Source: Syntrophomonadaceae bacterium
Lineage (GTDB): Bacteria > Bacillota > Dethiobacteria > DTU022
Assembly: GCA_007130585.1 (NCBI GenBank)
Contig: SLSE01000072.1
Location: 1 to 21,404, forward strand
Direction of reading: 5' to 3'
DNA length: 21,404 bases
The notes under the pieces were generated by a model. It made no database searches. It was not told where the DNA came from and saw nothing but the letters and a program-made list of their open reading frames with translations. A program made the position numbers and the translations under genes. Below, in pieces: positions 1 to 6,984 of this stretch; position 1 is the stretch's first letter, and each line of letters opens with the position of its first letter.

Positions 1-323
1 CTTTACTCCCGGAACCGGCAGACCTGGCCGGCAAACTTACCGGTTCCGTGTGCGTCGGGACAATAGTAAAAGGAACAAAAGACGGCAAACCGGTAAGCAG
101 GTTCATGTACAACCATACCAGCCACGAAGAAGCCTTTCAGAAAATGGGCGAGCAGGGCACTTCCTATCAAACCGGCATACCTCCCGCTTTGCTGGCAGAC
201 CTGATTGCCGACGGCAGGATCAGCGCCACAGGCGTAATGCCTCCGGAGGCCCTGGACCCCCAGCCATTTATAGATCTTTTACCGGAATACGGTCTGCCTT
301 TTGTAATTGAAGAACTGGATTAA
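1..323 (+). CDS. Saccharopine/carboxynorspermidine dehydrogenase-like protein, 3' end (partial)
   Basis: The reading frame is open from the left edge (first full codon at 3) to a TAA at 321-323, giving the last ~106 residues. The visible part matches the C-terminal region of the Lys9/carboxynorspermidine dehydrogenase family: a GTIVKGTKDGK stretch, then MYNHTSHEEAF, a TSYQTGIP motif, and LDPQPFIDLLPEYGLPF near the end. Family members reductively couple or split amino acids and amino-aldehydes with NAD(P)H; the nucleotide-binding N-terminus is off the window. A second, more divergent member lies at 9080-10348. A GTG at 48 could be read as a start, but the family match continues upstream of it, so the gene is truncated by the window edge. 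A strong hairpin follows the stop. The exact substrate cannot be decided from this fragment. Confidence 0.85.
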   Translation, partial: LLPEPADLAGKLTGSVCVGTIVKGTKDGKPVSRFMYNHTSHEEAFQKMGEQGTSYQTGIPPALLADLIADGRISATGVMPPEALDPQPFIDLLPEYGLPFVIEELD

Positions 324-355
324 ATTAAGGCTTACTGTCCGCCGGTACAATCACC

Positions 356-393
356 GCAAAGCGCCCCCGGGCATCAACCCGGGGGCGCTTTGC
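356..393. terminator. Perfect 16-bp hairpin between convergent genes, probable bidirectional terminator
   Basis: Arms 356-371 and 378-393 are perfect reverse complements around a 6-nt loop (CATCAA), with a GC-rich core and an AAA/TTT base. It lies 32 bp after the saccharopine dehydrogenase-like stop and also faces the 3' end of the amidohydrolase. There is no long U-tract on either side, so it may act as a weak terminator or an mRNA 3'-end stabiliser. Confidence 0.7.
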
Positions 394-507
394 AGCAGTT
401 CTTTATTGTTTACAAGGTATGTTCAGCGCAGCGCTTATATTTAACGCCTCTTATAACAGTGGAAGCAAAAGCCGGCCCAACTGAGGTTTTAGACCATGGC
501 TTTCAGC

Positions 508-2115
508 TTACCCGTGAATAACATTTCCGTTGAGCATTGTCAGGAGCGGCTTTGCTTCCTTTATTTCCTCGTAGGCCGCCCCGAAGATATTCCTGTCTAA
601 AACTATGATATCGGCAAGTTTCCCCGCTTCCAGGGTTCCCAGGTCTTTTTCCCTGAACATCTGGAAGGCGGAAAATACGGTATAGCCTTTCAGGGCTTCT
701 GCCAGGCTCAGCTTCTCCCGGGGCATCCAGCCTCCTTCAGGTTTCCCGTCATCCATCAGGCGGGTAACCGCCCGGTATATTCCCTGCAGTGGATTAAGAT
801 CGACAACCGGGTGGTCGCTGCCGAATGCAACTGTCGCCCCGCTTGTCAGCAGTGATTTGAAAGGCCAGGCGTATTCTACCCGCTTTTTACCCAGTATTTT
901 GTGAAAAGGGTGGCCGGCATAGTTATCGTGTGAAAGGTGCTCGGGCTGAACAGAGGCGATCACGCCGTTTGCTCTAAACCGGGGCAGATCCGCCGGGTTG
1001 ATATTTTCAATATGTTCGACGGTGTGCCGGGAATCCCGGGGCCCGTTAATTCTACGTGTTTCTTCATAAATATCCAGGGCCAGCCTGACCGCTCCGTCGC
1101 CGCATGCATGCAGCCTTATTCTGAAGCCATGCCTGTCCAGCTCCACGACTTTCTCAGTGAAGGATTTTATATCAACCAGGGGACGCCCCCTGTAAGAAGG
1201 CATGTCGCAGTATGGTTCCAGTAACAGCCCGGTATGAGCCATGGCTGTTCCGTCAATGAATTCTTTTACACCCGAAAAGTTAAGCCTGCCTGATGTAAGG
1301 CGACTTCTAAGCCTGATCAGGTCTTCGATCTTTTCATTCGCAGATTCAACCAGGTGAATCCTTAAATTTAACTCTCCCTGCCGGTCAAGCTCTTCATAAA
1401 TCCCGTGCTTTTTGAGACCAAAGTCGGGAACGGCACTGATGGATGTTATCCCCAGGGCGGCTGTTTTTTTAAAATATTTTTGGAAAAGCTTTCTTTCGTC
1501 TTCCAGGCCCTTCTGCAGGGCCTCATCCAGGACAAGCGCCATTGCGGCAGGTTCGAGCAGGTGTCCTGTCGGCTCATTATCCGCATCACGCGTTATTTTT
1601 CCTCCGGCAGGATCCGGGGTATTCCGGTTAATGCCGCAGATCTCCAGGGTTTTGCTGTTCACCCACAGGGAGTGCAGTTCCGCGTCAAAAACCAGGGCCG
1701 GCCTATCCGGAAAAGAGGCGTCCAGGGTTTTTTTGGTGGGCAGAGCATCTTTTTCCCAGGCATAGCGGTTCCACCCGAAACCAATCACCCACATTCCGGC
1801 AGCGGAATGGTCAAAGCCGGCCAGCATTTGAACTGCTTCTTCTTCCGACCGGGCCCCGCTTACATTTGCAGAGCAAAACTCCAGCGCACCAAAGAAAATA
1901 TGCGCGTGGCTTTCACAAAAGCCGGGCATAATCAACTGATCTTCGAACTTTAAATACTTAGTCTGCGGCCCCTGCCATTTACCGGCCAACCGCTTATCCC
2001 CCGCATCAACAATCCTGCTGCCCTTGATAACGACACAGCCATCCTGCGGGAGGTCGGTTAAACCTGTGAAGATTGCATTGGAAGACAATATGAAATCCGC
2101 GGGCAGCCGAAACAA
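508..2115 (-). CDS. YtcJ-like metal-dependent amidohydrolase (amidohydrolase 3 family)
   Basis: A 535-residue cytoplasmic hydrolase of the YtcJ/amidohydrolase-3 type. Visible metal-site features are H70-A-H72 (in CESHAHIFFG), a probable carboxylated lysine K284 (VKEFIDGT), H336 (LHACGDGA), H364/H368 (RHTVEHIE) and D434 (FGSDHPV). Full length for the family and all ligand positions are kept, so it should be active; members hydrolyse amide or cyclic amide bonds and the substrate is not predictable. It is the last gene of the minus-strand cluster with speE and the sigma-54 activator, 61 bp after speE. The start is uncertain: the TTG at 2115 directly abuts its AAAGGGG sequence with no spacing, so a nearby alternative start (an upstream ATA, or the in-frame TTG giving SSNAIFTGL) is possible. 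Confidence 0.88.
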   Translation of the reverse strand: MFRLPADFILSSNAIFTGLTDLPQDGCVVIKGSRIVDAGDKRLAGKWQGPQTKYLKFEDQLIMPGFCESHAHIFFGALEFCSANVSGARSEEEAVQMLAGFDHSAAGMWVIGFGWNRYAWEKDALPTKKTLDASFPDRPALVFDAELHSLWVNSKTLEICGINRNTPDPAGGKITRDADNEPTGHLLEPAAMALVLDEALQKGLEDERKLFQKYFKKTAALGITSISAVPDFGLKKHGIYEELDRQGELNLRIHLVESANEKIEDLIRLRSRLTSGRLNFSGVKEFIDGTAMAHTGLLLEPYCDMPSYRGRPLVDIKSFTEKVVELDRHGFRIRLHACGDGAVRLALDIYEETRRINGPRDSRHTVEHIENINPADLPRFRANGVIASVQPEHLSHDNYAGHPFHKILGKKRVEYAWPFKSLLTSGATVAFGSDHPVVDLNPLQGIYRAVTRLMDDGKPEGGWMPREKLSLAEALKGYTVFSAFQMFREKDLGTLEAGKLADIIVLDRNIFGAAYEEIKEAKPLLTMLNGNVIHG

Positions 2116-2176
2116 CCCCTTTCGTATATTCCGGTTGGAAAAATTATTCTGGCTTTGCGGGAGGCGCTTGCGGCAG

Positions 2177-3085
2177 TTAAAAACAAACGGGCTTTCCGTC
2201 TTCGATTATGGTCTCCTCATCGCGTAATGCCCTGCGGATATCCTTGGGCAGGCAAAACATGCCCTCGTGAGTTTCACCATCGTAAAATTTTAGCTGTGCA
2301 GCAAATCCCTTAAGCTTGCGATCGATTTCTTCCCTGTCCGGCTGAAAAATAGCGGCGTCATCGCAGGCAATCATGAAACCCCACGAGCAGTCAAACGAAG
2401 GGATAAAGGTATGATAGGAGCGGACCTCATCAAAATTCTTCTCCAGGGTATTGCGAATAGCCGCGTGAATATCCATGTAATCGAGGCTCAGGCCGCCCGA
2501 CTGCACCGCAAGGATGCCCCCCGGGGAAAGCCTGGTCTTTGCCATGGCGTAGAATTCTTTTGTAAAAAGCTGCTTTGAAGGCCCCTCTTCTGTCGGCTCG
2601 GTGAGGTCGCTGAATATAATATCAAATAATTGATCCTGCTGTTCGAGATAGGACCGGGCGTCCATATGCAGCAGCTCAACCCGGCTGTCTTCAAAACTGC
2701 CCAGGTGCCAGGCCGGCAAATGTTCGCGGCACAATTCAACGACTTTGCTGTCTATATCCACCATGACTATTTGCTCCAGCCTTTTGTAGCGGCAGAGTTC
2801 ACGTATAACCGCCCCCTCTCCACCGCCCATCACCAAAACCTTCTTCGGATTGTTATGCATGACCATGGCAGGATGGACCAGGGCCTCGTGATATATATGC
2901 TCGTCAAATTCTGCAGACTGTGTTTTGCCATCAAGGATCAGCAGGCGCCCGTATGTGAAGGTATCAACGATATCCACCCTCTGGTAAGGGGTTTCACCGC
3001 TGAAGATATGTTTCCTGATCGCATAGAGATAACCGTGATAGTCACTTGAATATTCTATATACCAGTTCCATTCAGTAACAGCCAT
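2177..3085 (-). CDS. speE: Polyamine aminopropyltransferase (spermidine synthase family)
   Basis: This 302-residue enzyme transfers the aminopropyl group of decarboxylated S-adenosylmethionine to an amine such as putrescine, in the cytoplasm. The sequence shows YHEALVHP (65-72), the nucleotide-binding GGGEGA (87-92), the acidic VDID (109-112), and the amine-site segment DLTEPTEEGPS (160-170), where most family members have D-x-x-D-P. That Asp-to-Glu change leaves amine specificity open (putrescine, agmatine or longer). The ATG at 3083-3085 has a clear AAGGAGC ribosome site seven bases upstream. It sits 30 bp after the sigma-54 activator gene in the same direction, so the two are probably co-transcribed. 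No adenosylmethionine decarboxylase gene is visible in the window. Length is normal for the family. Confidence 0.93.
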   Translation of the reverse strand: MAVTEWNWYIEYSSDYHGYLYAIRKHIFSGETPYQRVDIVDTFTYGRLLILDGKTQSAEFDEHIYHEALVHPAMVMHNNPKKVLVMGGGEGAVIRELCRYKRLEQIVMVDIDSKVVELCREHLPAWHLGSFEDSRVELLHMDARSYLEQQDQLFDIIFSDLTEPTEEGPSKQLFTKEFYAMAKTRLSPGGILAVQSGGLSLDYMDIHAAIRNTLEKNFDEVRSYHTFIPSFDCSWGFMIACDDAAIFQPDREEIDRKLKGFAAQLKFYDGETHEGMFCLPKDIRRALRDEETIIEDGKPVCF

Positions 3086-3115
3086 AACTATTGCTCCTTC
3101 CTGTCATTTAAACGA

Positions 3116-4918
3116 TCATTTAGTGCTCAGCCCAAGCTCGGTCAGTTTACGGTAGAGCGTGGCACGGCTGATATCCAGTTTCTCGGCAATGATCTGTTTG
3201 CCTTCATAGGTAGAACCATACATGTCAAGGTATTCTTTAAGGATCTGGCGTTCATAGCCGCCGATCCGATCTTTAAGAGAATGCTGCCGCATTTCTTCAT
3301 TCCGTTCCCGCACAACCTTCTGTATCCGGGGGGGCAGGTTCGATATTAACAGCACAGCGTCATCGGCCATATTGACCGCATATTCAATAGCATTCTCAAG
3401 TTCCCTGACATTACCGGGCCAGCTGTAGTTAATTATGCATTCCATTGCTTCAGCTTCAATGGAGTCAATTTGCTTGTCCAGGATAGAGGTGTATTTTTCA
3501 AGGCAGCGCTCCACGAGGGCGGGAATATCTTCCTTGCGATCTTTCAGGGGCGGTATGCGCAGGGGAATAACATTCAGGCGGAAGAACAGGTCCTTGCGAA
3601 AATTGCCTTCCTGCATCATCTGTTCCAGGTCCCTGTTAGAAGCGGCGATAACGCGGACGTTGACGGGAATTCTTTTCGAACCTCCCACCCTTTCTACAAC
3701 CATGTCCTGCAAAACGTGCAGCAATTTAACCTGGAGGTGAAGGGGCATTTCGCCAATTTCATCAAGAAAGATTGTCCCCCCGTCGGCCAGTTCAAATTTC
3801 CCGGCTTTACCCTCTTTTTTGGCCCCTGTAAATGCTCCGCCTTCGTAGCCAAACAGCTCGCTCTCGAGAAGCGTTTCCGGTATTGCTCCGCAGTTAATAC
3901 TGATAAAAGGACCATTTTCCCGGGAACTGGCTTTATGAATGGCCCGGGCAAATATTTCTTTGCCGGTGCCGCTTTCACCCGTAATCAAGACCGTGGAGTT
4001 ACCTCCCGCAACCCTGAGAGCCTGGTCTTTGACCTGTTGAATTGTATCGCACTGTCCGATTATATCGTCAAACGTATATTCCATCGCTGTTGAGCTCAAA
4101 TCATAAATGAGCCGCCGCGCTTCAGAGATATCCCGGAATGAAACAACCGCGCCCTCCGGTTTATCATGGCCGGCTATCGGGCGAACGGAAACGATAAAAT
4201 GCATGCTGCGCCGGCTTTTTGTTTTGTAGATTTCTTCTTTCTCAATATATTCCCGGCCTGTTTCCAGCACTTCCAGGGCAGGCGTTCCCGGCCAGAGATC
4301 TCCCAGGTTTTTTCCGATAATTATATTGCGATCAAGATTTAAGAGCTTCCCGGCGGTCGTATTGCAGTGCGTAACCACGCCACTGGCATCAATGGCCAGG
4401 GCGCCTTCGTGAATTGTTTCCAGGATTGTGGAGAGTTCCCTGGAAACGCGGGTCAGGCGCTCAACTGCCTCGCTTTCCGAAACCTTTGCCGCCAAAAACC
4501 TGCTTAAATGTTGAAGGAAAGACAGGATCGCTTCCATCCTGGCCAGAAGCTCTTCTTTTTGCCTGGAAGTAAAAGCAACCAGGCCAATTACCCCGATTAC
4601 CTTTTCGTCAAGGATGATCGGGGTACAAATTTCAGCCAGTTCAGGAGTTGTCCCTTCCAGGGAGGAAGGATCATAATTGGGATCGCTGACCGGGTCGCTG
4701 ACTACAAATGATTTTTTAGTGCGCAGGGTCCGGGCGTAGAGAAAATTGCTGTCAAGCTGCCCCAGCTCTTCCTTCTGGTTGATTTTATGGGCATAGCAGC
4801 TGCTTCCCGCTATAACTGTCAGTTCATCGTCAACTATCTCCACCTCGATGGATAAAGCCGCCGCGATAGCTTCAGCCAGGTCCTGAACCATTGGTTGGAT
4901 ATGCTTCAAACCTGACAT
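3116..4918 (-). CDS. Sigma-54-dependent transcriptional activator with GAF and PAS sensor domains
   Basis: A 600-residue enhancer-binding protein. Residues ~1-150 resemble a GAF-type sensor, ~160-270 a PAS domain, ~280-520 the AAA+ module, and ~555-600 a Fis-type helix-turn-helix (SRATLYRKLTELG). The AAA+ core is complete: Walker A GESGTGKE (314-321), the sigma-54 contact loop GAFTGA (361-366), Walker B GGTIFLDEIGE (380-390) and the RKDLFFRLNV arginine region. There is no phosphorylatable receiver domain, so it should respond to a small ligand. It is read away from the operon at 5228-10348, which carries a -24/-12 promoter, so it most likely activates that operon; its own cluster continues into speE and the amidohydrolase. 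ATG preceded by AAAGGGGTAGGG. The inducer is unknown; the neighbours suggest an amine, amino acid or aldehyde. Confidence 0.95.
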   Translation of the reverse strand: MSGLKHIQPMVQDLAEAIAAALSIEVEIVDDELTVIAGSSCYAHKINQKEELGQLDSNFLYARTLRTKKSFVVSDPVSDPNYDPSSLEGTTPELAEICTPIILDEKVIGVIGLVAFTSRQKEELLARMEAILSFLQHLSRFLAAKVSESEAVERLTRVSRELSTILETIHEGALAIDASGVVTHCNTTAGKLLNLDRNIIIGKNLGDLWPGTPALEVLETGREYIEKEEIYKTKSRRSMHFIVSVRPIAGHDKPEGAVVSFRDISEARRLIYDLSSTAMEYTFDDIIGQCDTIQQVKDQALRVAGGNSTVLITGESGTGKEIFARAIHKASSRENGPFISINCGAIPETLLESELFGYEGGAFTGAKKEGKAGKFELADGGTIFLDEIGEMPLHLQVKLLHVLQDMVVERVGGSKRIPVNVRVIAASNRDLEQMMQEGNFRKDLFFRLNVIPLRIPPLKDRKEDIPALVERCLEKYTSILDKQIDSIEAEAMECIINYSWPGNVRELENAIEYAVNMADDAVLLISNLPPRIQKVVRERNEEMRQHSLKDRIGGYERQILKEYLDMYGSTYEGKQIIAEKLDISRATLYRKLTELGLSTK

Positions 4919-4968
4919 AACCCTACCCCTTTCTTCAGAGAAAAATAGTTTAGTGCTTAAATATTCGT

Positions 4969-5117
4969 TATAACAATATAATTACCTGCCTTACCGGGGG
5001 CTAATCTAAAAATAAATCTCATAATCGAGAAAATAACGATAACAGGTATCCTTCCTGCTAGTCGATAACTGGCCTTTTAATGTATTTTTACAGGCAGAAT
5101 TGTTATAATGGCAGGTA
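4969..5117. promoter_or_regulatory. Divergent intergenic region with repeated motifs, candidate activator-binding sites
   Basis: The 309-bp gap between the activator gene and the operon start contains repeats that could bind the activator. TTATAACAAT (4969-4978) recurs inverted as ATTGTTATAA (5099-5108), and TACCTGCC (4983-4990) recurs inverted as GGCAGGTA (5110-5117). CGATAACAGG (5037-5046) recurs directly as CGATAACTGG (5063-5072). Measured from the predicted start at ~5195 these lie about 80-225 bp upstream, the usual range for sigma-54 enhancer sites. Which repeat, if any, is bound is inference. Confidence 0.35.
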
Positions 5118-5167
5118 GGAACTGTGAGAATCAACCCCGGGAGAAGATTTTAGCCTGAATTGTATTT

Positions 5168-5184
5168 TTGGCATTAAATTTGCA
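5168..5184 (+). promoter_or_regulatory. Sigma-54 (-24/-12) promoter of the aldehyde oxidoreductase operon
   Basis: The sequence TTGGCATTAAATTTGCA places GG at 5170-5171 and GC at 5182-5183, exactly the 12-base offset required by sigma-54 RNA polymerase, with TTGGCA and TTTGCA close to consensus. Transcription should start near 5195, followed by an AAAGGAAGAG ribosome site and the ATG at 5228. The TTG at 5168 opens a longer frame but lies inside the promoter, upstream of the predicted transcript, so it is not the start codon. The divergent activator gene next door supports the call. Confidence 0.88.
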
Positions 5185-5227
5185 TAAATTACTTACAGTA
5201 GAATTTGTTCACTTGAAAGGAAGAGCC

Positions 5228-6565
5228 ATGAGCCGGGATATCGAAAAAATACTGGATTATTCAAAAAAAGCTCTTGATTTCATAGTAAAAAAAGAGCTTA
5301 ACGATGAAGAAGTTTCCTGGGTAAACAATGAGATTCTAACCGGTTTCAGGGACAGTTTCAGCCCCGGCTTTTTTGAGCGCCACAAAGAAGTTGCCTCCCG
5401 TCCCGGAAGCCGGGAAGGGATACATCCAAACGGCGATTACGCCAGTCTCGTAAAAAACAATTTTATAAACTGCCTGGGCGGTTACGGCACCTATAATATC
5501 GGGCACCGCCATCCCAGGGTAGTCGAGGCCCTAAAAAACGAGATGGAAAGACAGGTCCTTAACGGCCATGAACTCTTTGATCCTCTCAGCGCCATGCTGT
5601 CCAGGCTCGTTTCGATGATCACCCCGGGCGAGCTGCAAATATCGTTGTTTACCAATATCGGCAGAGAACCGGTTGAAGGAGCTTTAAAGCTGGCCCGCAT
5701 AAGCACAGGGCGAACCGGAATAGTCGCAGCAGTGAGAAATCCCGGCGGCAGGAACGGATGCGCTGCCAGAACTGTGCCCGTTACGGGATGTTTTATACCC
5801 GGCCAGGCAGAAGAGCCCGTTTACAGGGAAGTTCCATTTGGCGATGCCGATACACTGGAGCAAATAATAGCGGCTTCTTCTTCCGGCGGTTGCGAAACAG
5901 CGGCTGTAATCCTTGAACCGATCCTGAGCTCAGGAGGTGTAATTGTCCCGCCCGATGATTACCTGGAACAGGTTCGAGACATTTGCAACAGGTATAAGGC
6001 GCTTTTGATAATCGATGAAACAGAAACAGGGATCGGGCAAACCGGAAAGCTGTTCGCTATCGAGCATTACGAGGTAGCACCTGACATTCTTTGCATAGGC
6101 AGAGCTTTCGGGGGCGGCGTAGTGCCGATTGGCGCTTTTGTATCCACTTTAAAGGTCTGGCAAACGGTGAATACCAACCCCTTTGTACACATGTACGCTT
6201 ATGATGCGAACCCCCTGGCCTGTGCCGCTGCAATAGCAGGTATCCGGGTTATCCTGGACGAGGGACTGGTTGAACAGGCCGCCGAAAAGGGCAATTACTT
6301 CCTGCCAAGAATTCAGTTCATTGCAGGCAGATCCCGGATCATCACGGAAGCGCGGGGGAAAGGGCTGCTGATCGGAATCGAGTTTGTGGACAGCCAAACT
6401 TCTTACCGGGCGGCCCAAAAACTTTTTGAAAAAGAAATTTTAGTATCACTTTCTGAAAGCAACCCGGCAACAGTCTGTATCGAACCTCCCCTGAATATCA
6501 GTATCGCAGAAATTGATCGCATTATTGAAGCCCTGGAAGAAATTTCCCGGGAATTGGACATCTAA
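5228..6565 (+). CDS. Class III aminotransferase-fold protein related to putrescine aminotransferase, PLP site lost
   Basis: A 445-residue protein that aligns along its whole length with putrescine:2-oxoglutarate aminotransferase (YgjG/PatA), for example NCLGGYGTYNIGHRHP, AAVILEPI, GGGVVPIGA and RGKGLLIGIEFVD. The residues that hold PLP are replaced: the Schiff-base lysine of the family's AKALGGG is R292 (GRAFGGG); the phosphate-binding SGTE is IGRE (144-147); the FHG motif is gone around 170-175; the phosphate-site threonine before GGNP is A324 (AYDANP); DEVQTG is DETETG, keeping only D263 and E264. The reading frame is intact and the rest well conserved, so this looks like a retained non-PLP protein rather than decay. 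It may bind an amine or amino-aldehyde, or serve as a partner of the oxidoreductase; both are inference. ATG at 5228 chosen because the sigma-54 promoter covers the upstream TTG. First gene of the operon. Confidence 0.88.
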   Translation: MSRDIEKILDYSKKALDFIVKKELNDEEVSWVNNEILTGFRDSFSPGFFERHKEVASRPGSREGIHPNGDYASLVKNNFINCLGGYGTYNIGHRHPRVVEALKNEMERQVLNGHELFDPLSAMLSRLVSMITPGELQISLFTNIGREPVEGALKLARISTGRTGIVAAVRNPGGRNGCAARTVPVTGCFIPGQAEEPVYREVPFGDADTLEQIIAASSSGGCETAAVILEPILSSGGVIVPPDDYLEQVRDICNRYKALLIIDETETGIGQTGKLFAIEHYEVAPDILCIGRAFGGGVVPIGAFVSTLKVWQTVNTNPFVHMYAYDANPLACAAAIAGIRVILDEGLVEQAAEKGNYFLPRIQFIAGRSRIITEARGKGLLIGIEFVDSQTSYRAAQKLFEKEILVSLSESNPATVCIEPPLNISIAEIDRIIEALEEISRELDI

Positions 6566-6591
6566 TAAATACAGGAAAGGAGAGGATATTT

Positions 6592-6984
6592 TTGAAAGCA
6601 TTGTTTTTCCATGCAGAAAAGTGTGTTGGCTGCAAGCTCTGCCACCTGGCCTGCAGCGCGCAAAACGAGCAGGTTTTTAATCCGCGCCTGGCCCGCCTGA
6701 AAGTTAATTCCCGCTACAAGCGCGACGGCCTGGAGGTAAAGGGCCAAACCTGTGACCTGTGCATGAGGTGTGTTGAAGATTGTCCTGTTGATGCAATTGT
6801 TGAAAATAACGGGCGCCTGAAATTTAAAGAAGATGTATGCACAGATTGCGGTCTTTGCGTGGACATATGTCCCCCGCAGGTTATCGTAAAAAAAGAACGG
6901 GGGATCGGTGTCTGTGTGCAGTGCCGCAGCTGCTCCAACTGGTGCCCGACCGAAGCCCTGACCTTTGAGGAGGTGAATAAATAA
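6592..6984 (+). CDS. Polyferredoxin with four [4Fe-4S] motifs, electron-transfer subunit for the aldehyde oxidoreductase
   Basis: A 130-residue iron-sulfur protein with sixteen cysteines in four CxxCxxCxxxC motifs: C11-C14-C17-C21, C54-C57-C60-C64, C83-C86-C89-C93 and C108-C111-C114-C118. The last three are followed by proline, as is typical. It resembles the HycB/AorB-type small subunits that accept electrons from aldehyde oxidoreductase in multi-subunit enzymes such as that of Aromatoleum; no FAD subunit is seen here. The start is a TTG behind AGGAAAGGAGAGG, 26 bp after the aminotransferase-fold gene. Its TAA stop overlaps the ATG of the oxidoreductase gene by one base (TAATG), which implies translational coupling and a stoichiometric complex. 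Confidence 0.93.
   Translation: MKALFFHAEKCVGCKLCHLACSAQNEQVFNPRLARLKVNSRYKRDGLEVKGQTCDLCMRCVEDCPVDAIVENNGRLKFKEDVCTDCGLCVDICPPQVIVKKERGIGVCVQCRSCSNWCPTEALTFEEVNK

Noticed and set aside
3470..4093. 207-codon plus-strand frame
   Set aside because: It is a shadow of the AAA+ region of the sigma-54 activator on the opposite strand.
5168..5227. N-terminal extension of the aminotransferase-fold gene from the TTG at 5168
   Set aside because: It lies inside the sigma-54 promoter and upstream of the predicted transcript start; the ATG at 5228 has the ribosome site.
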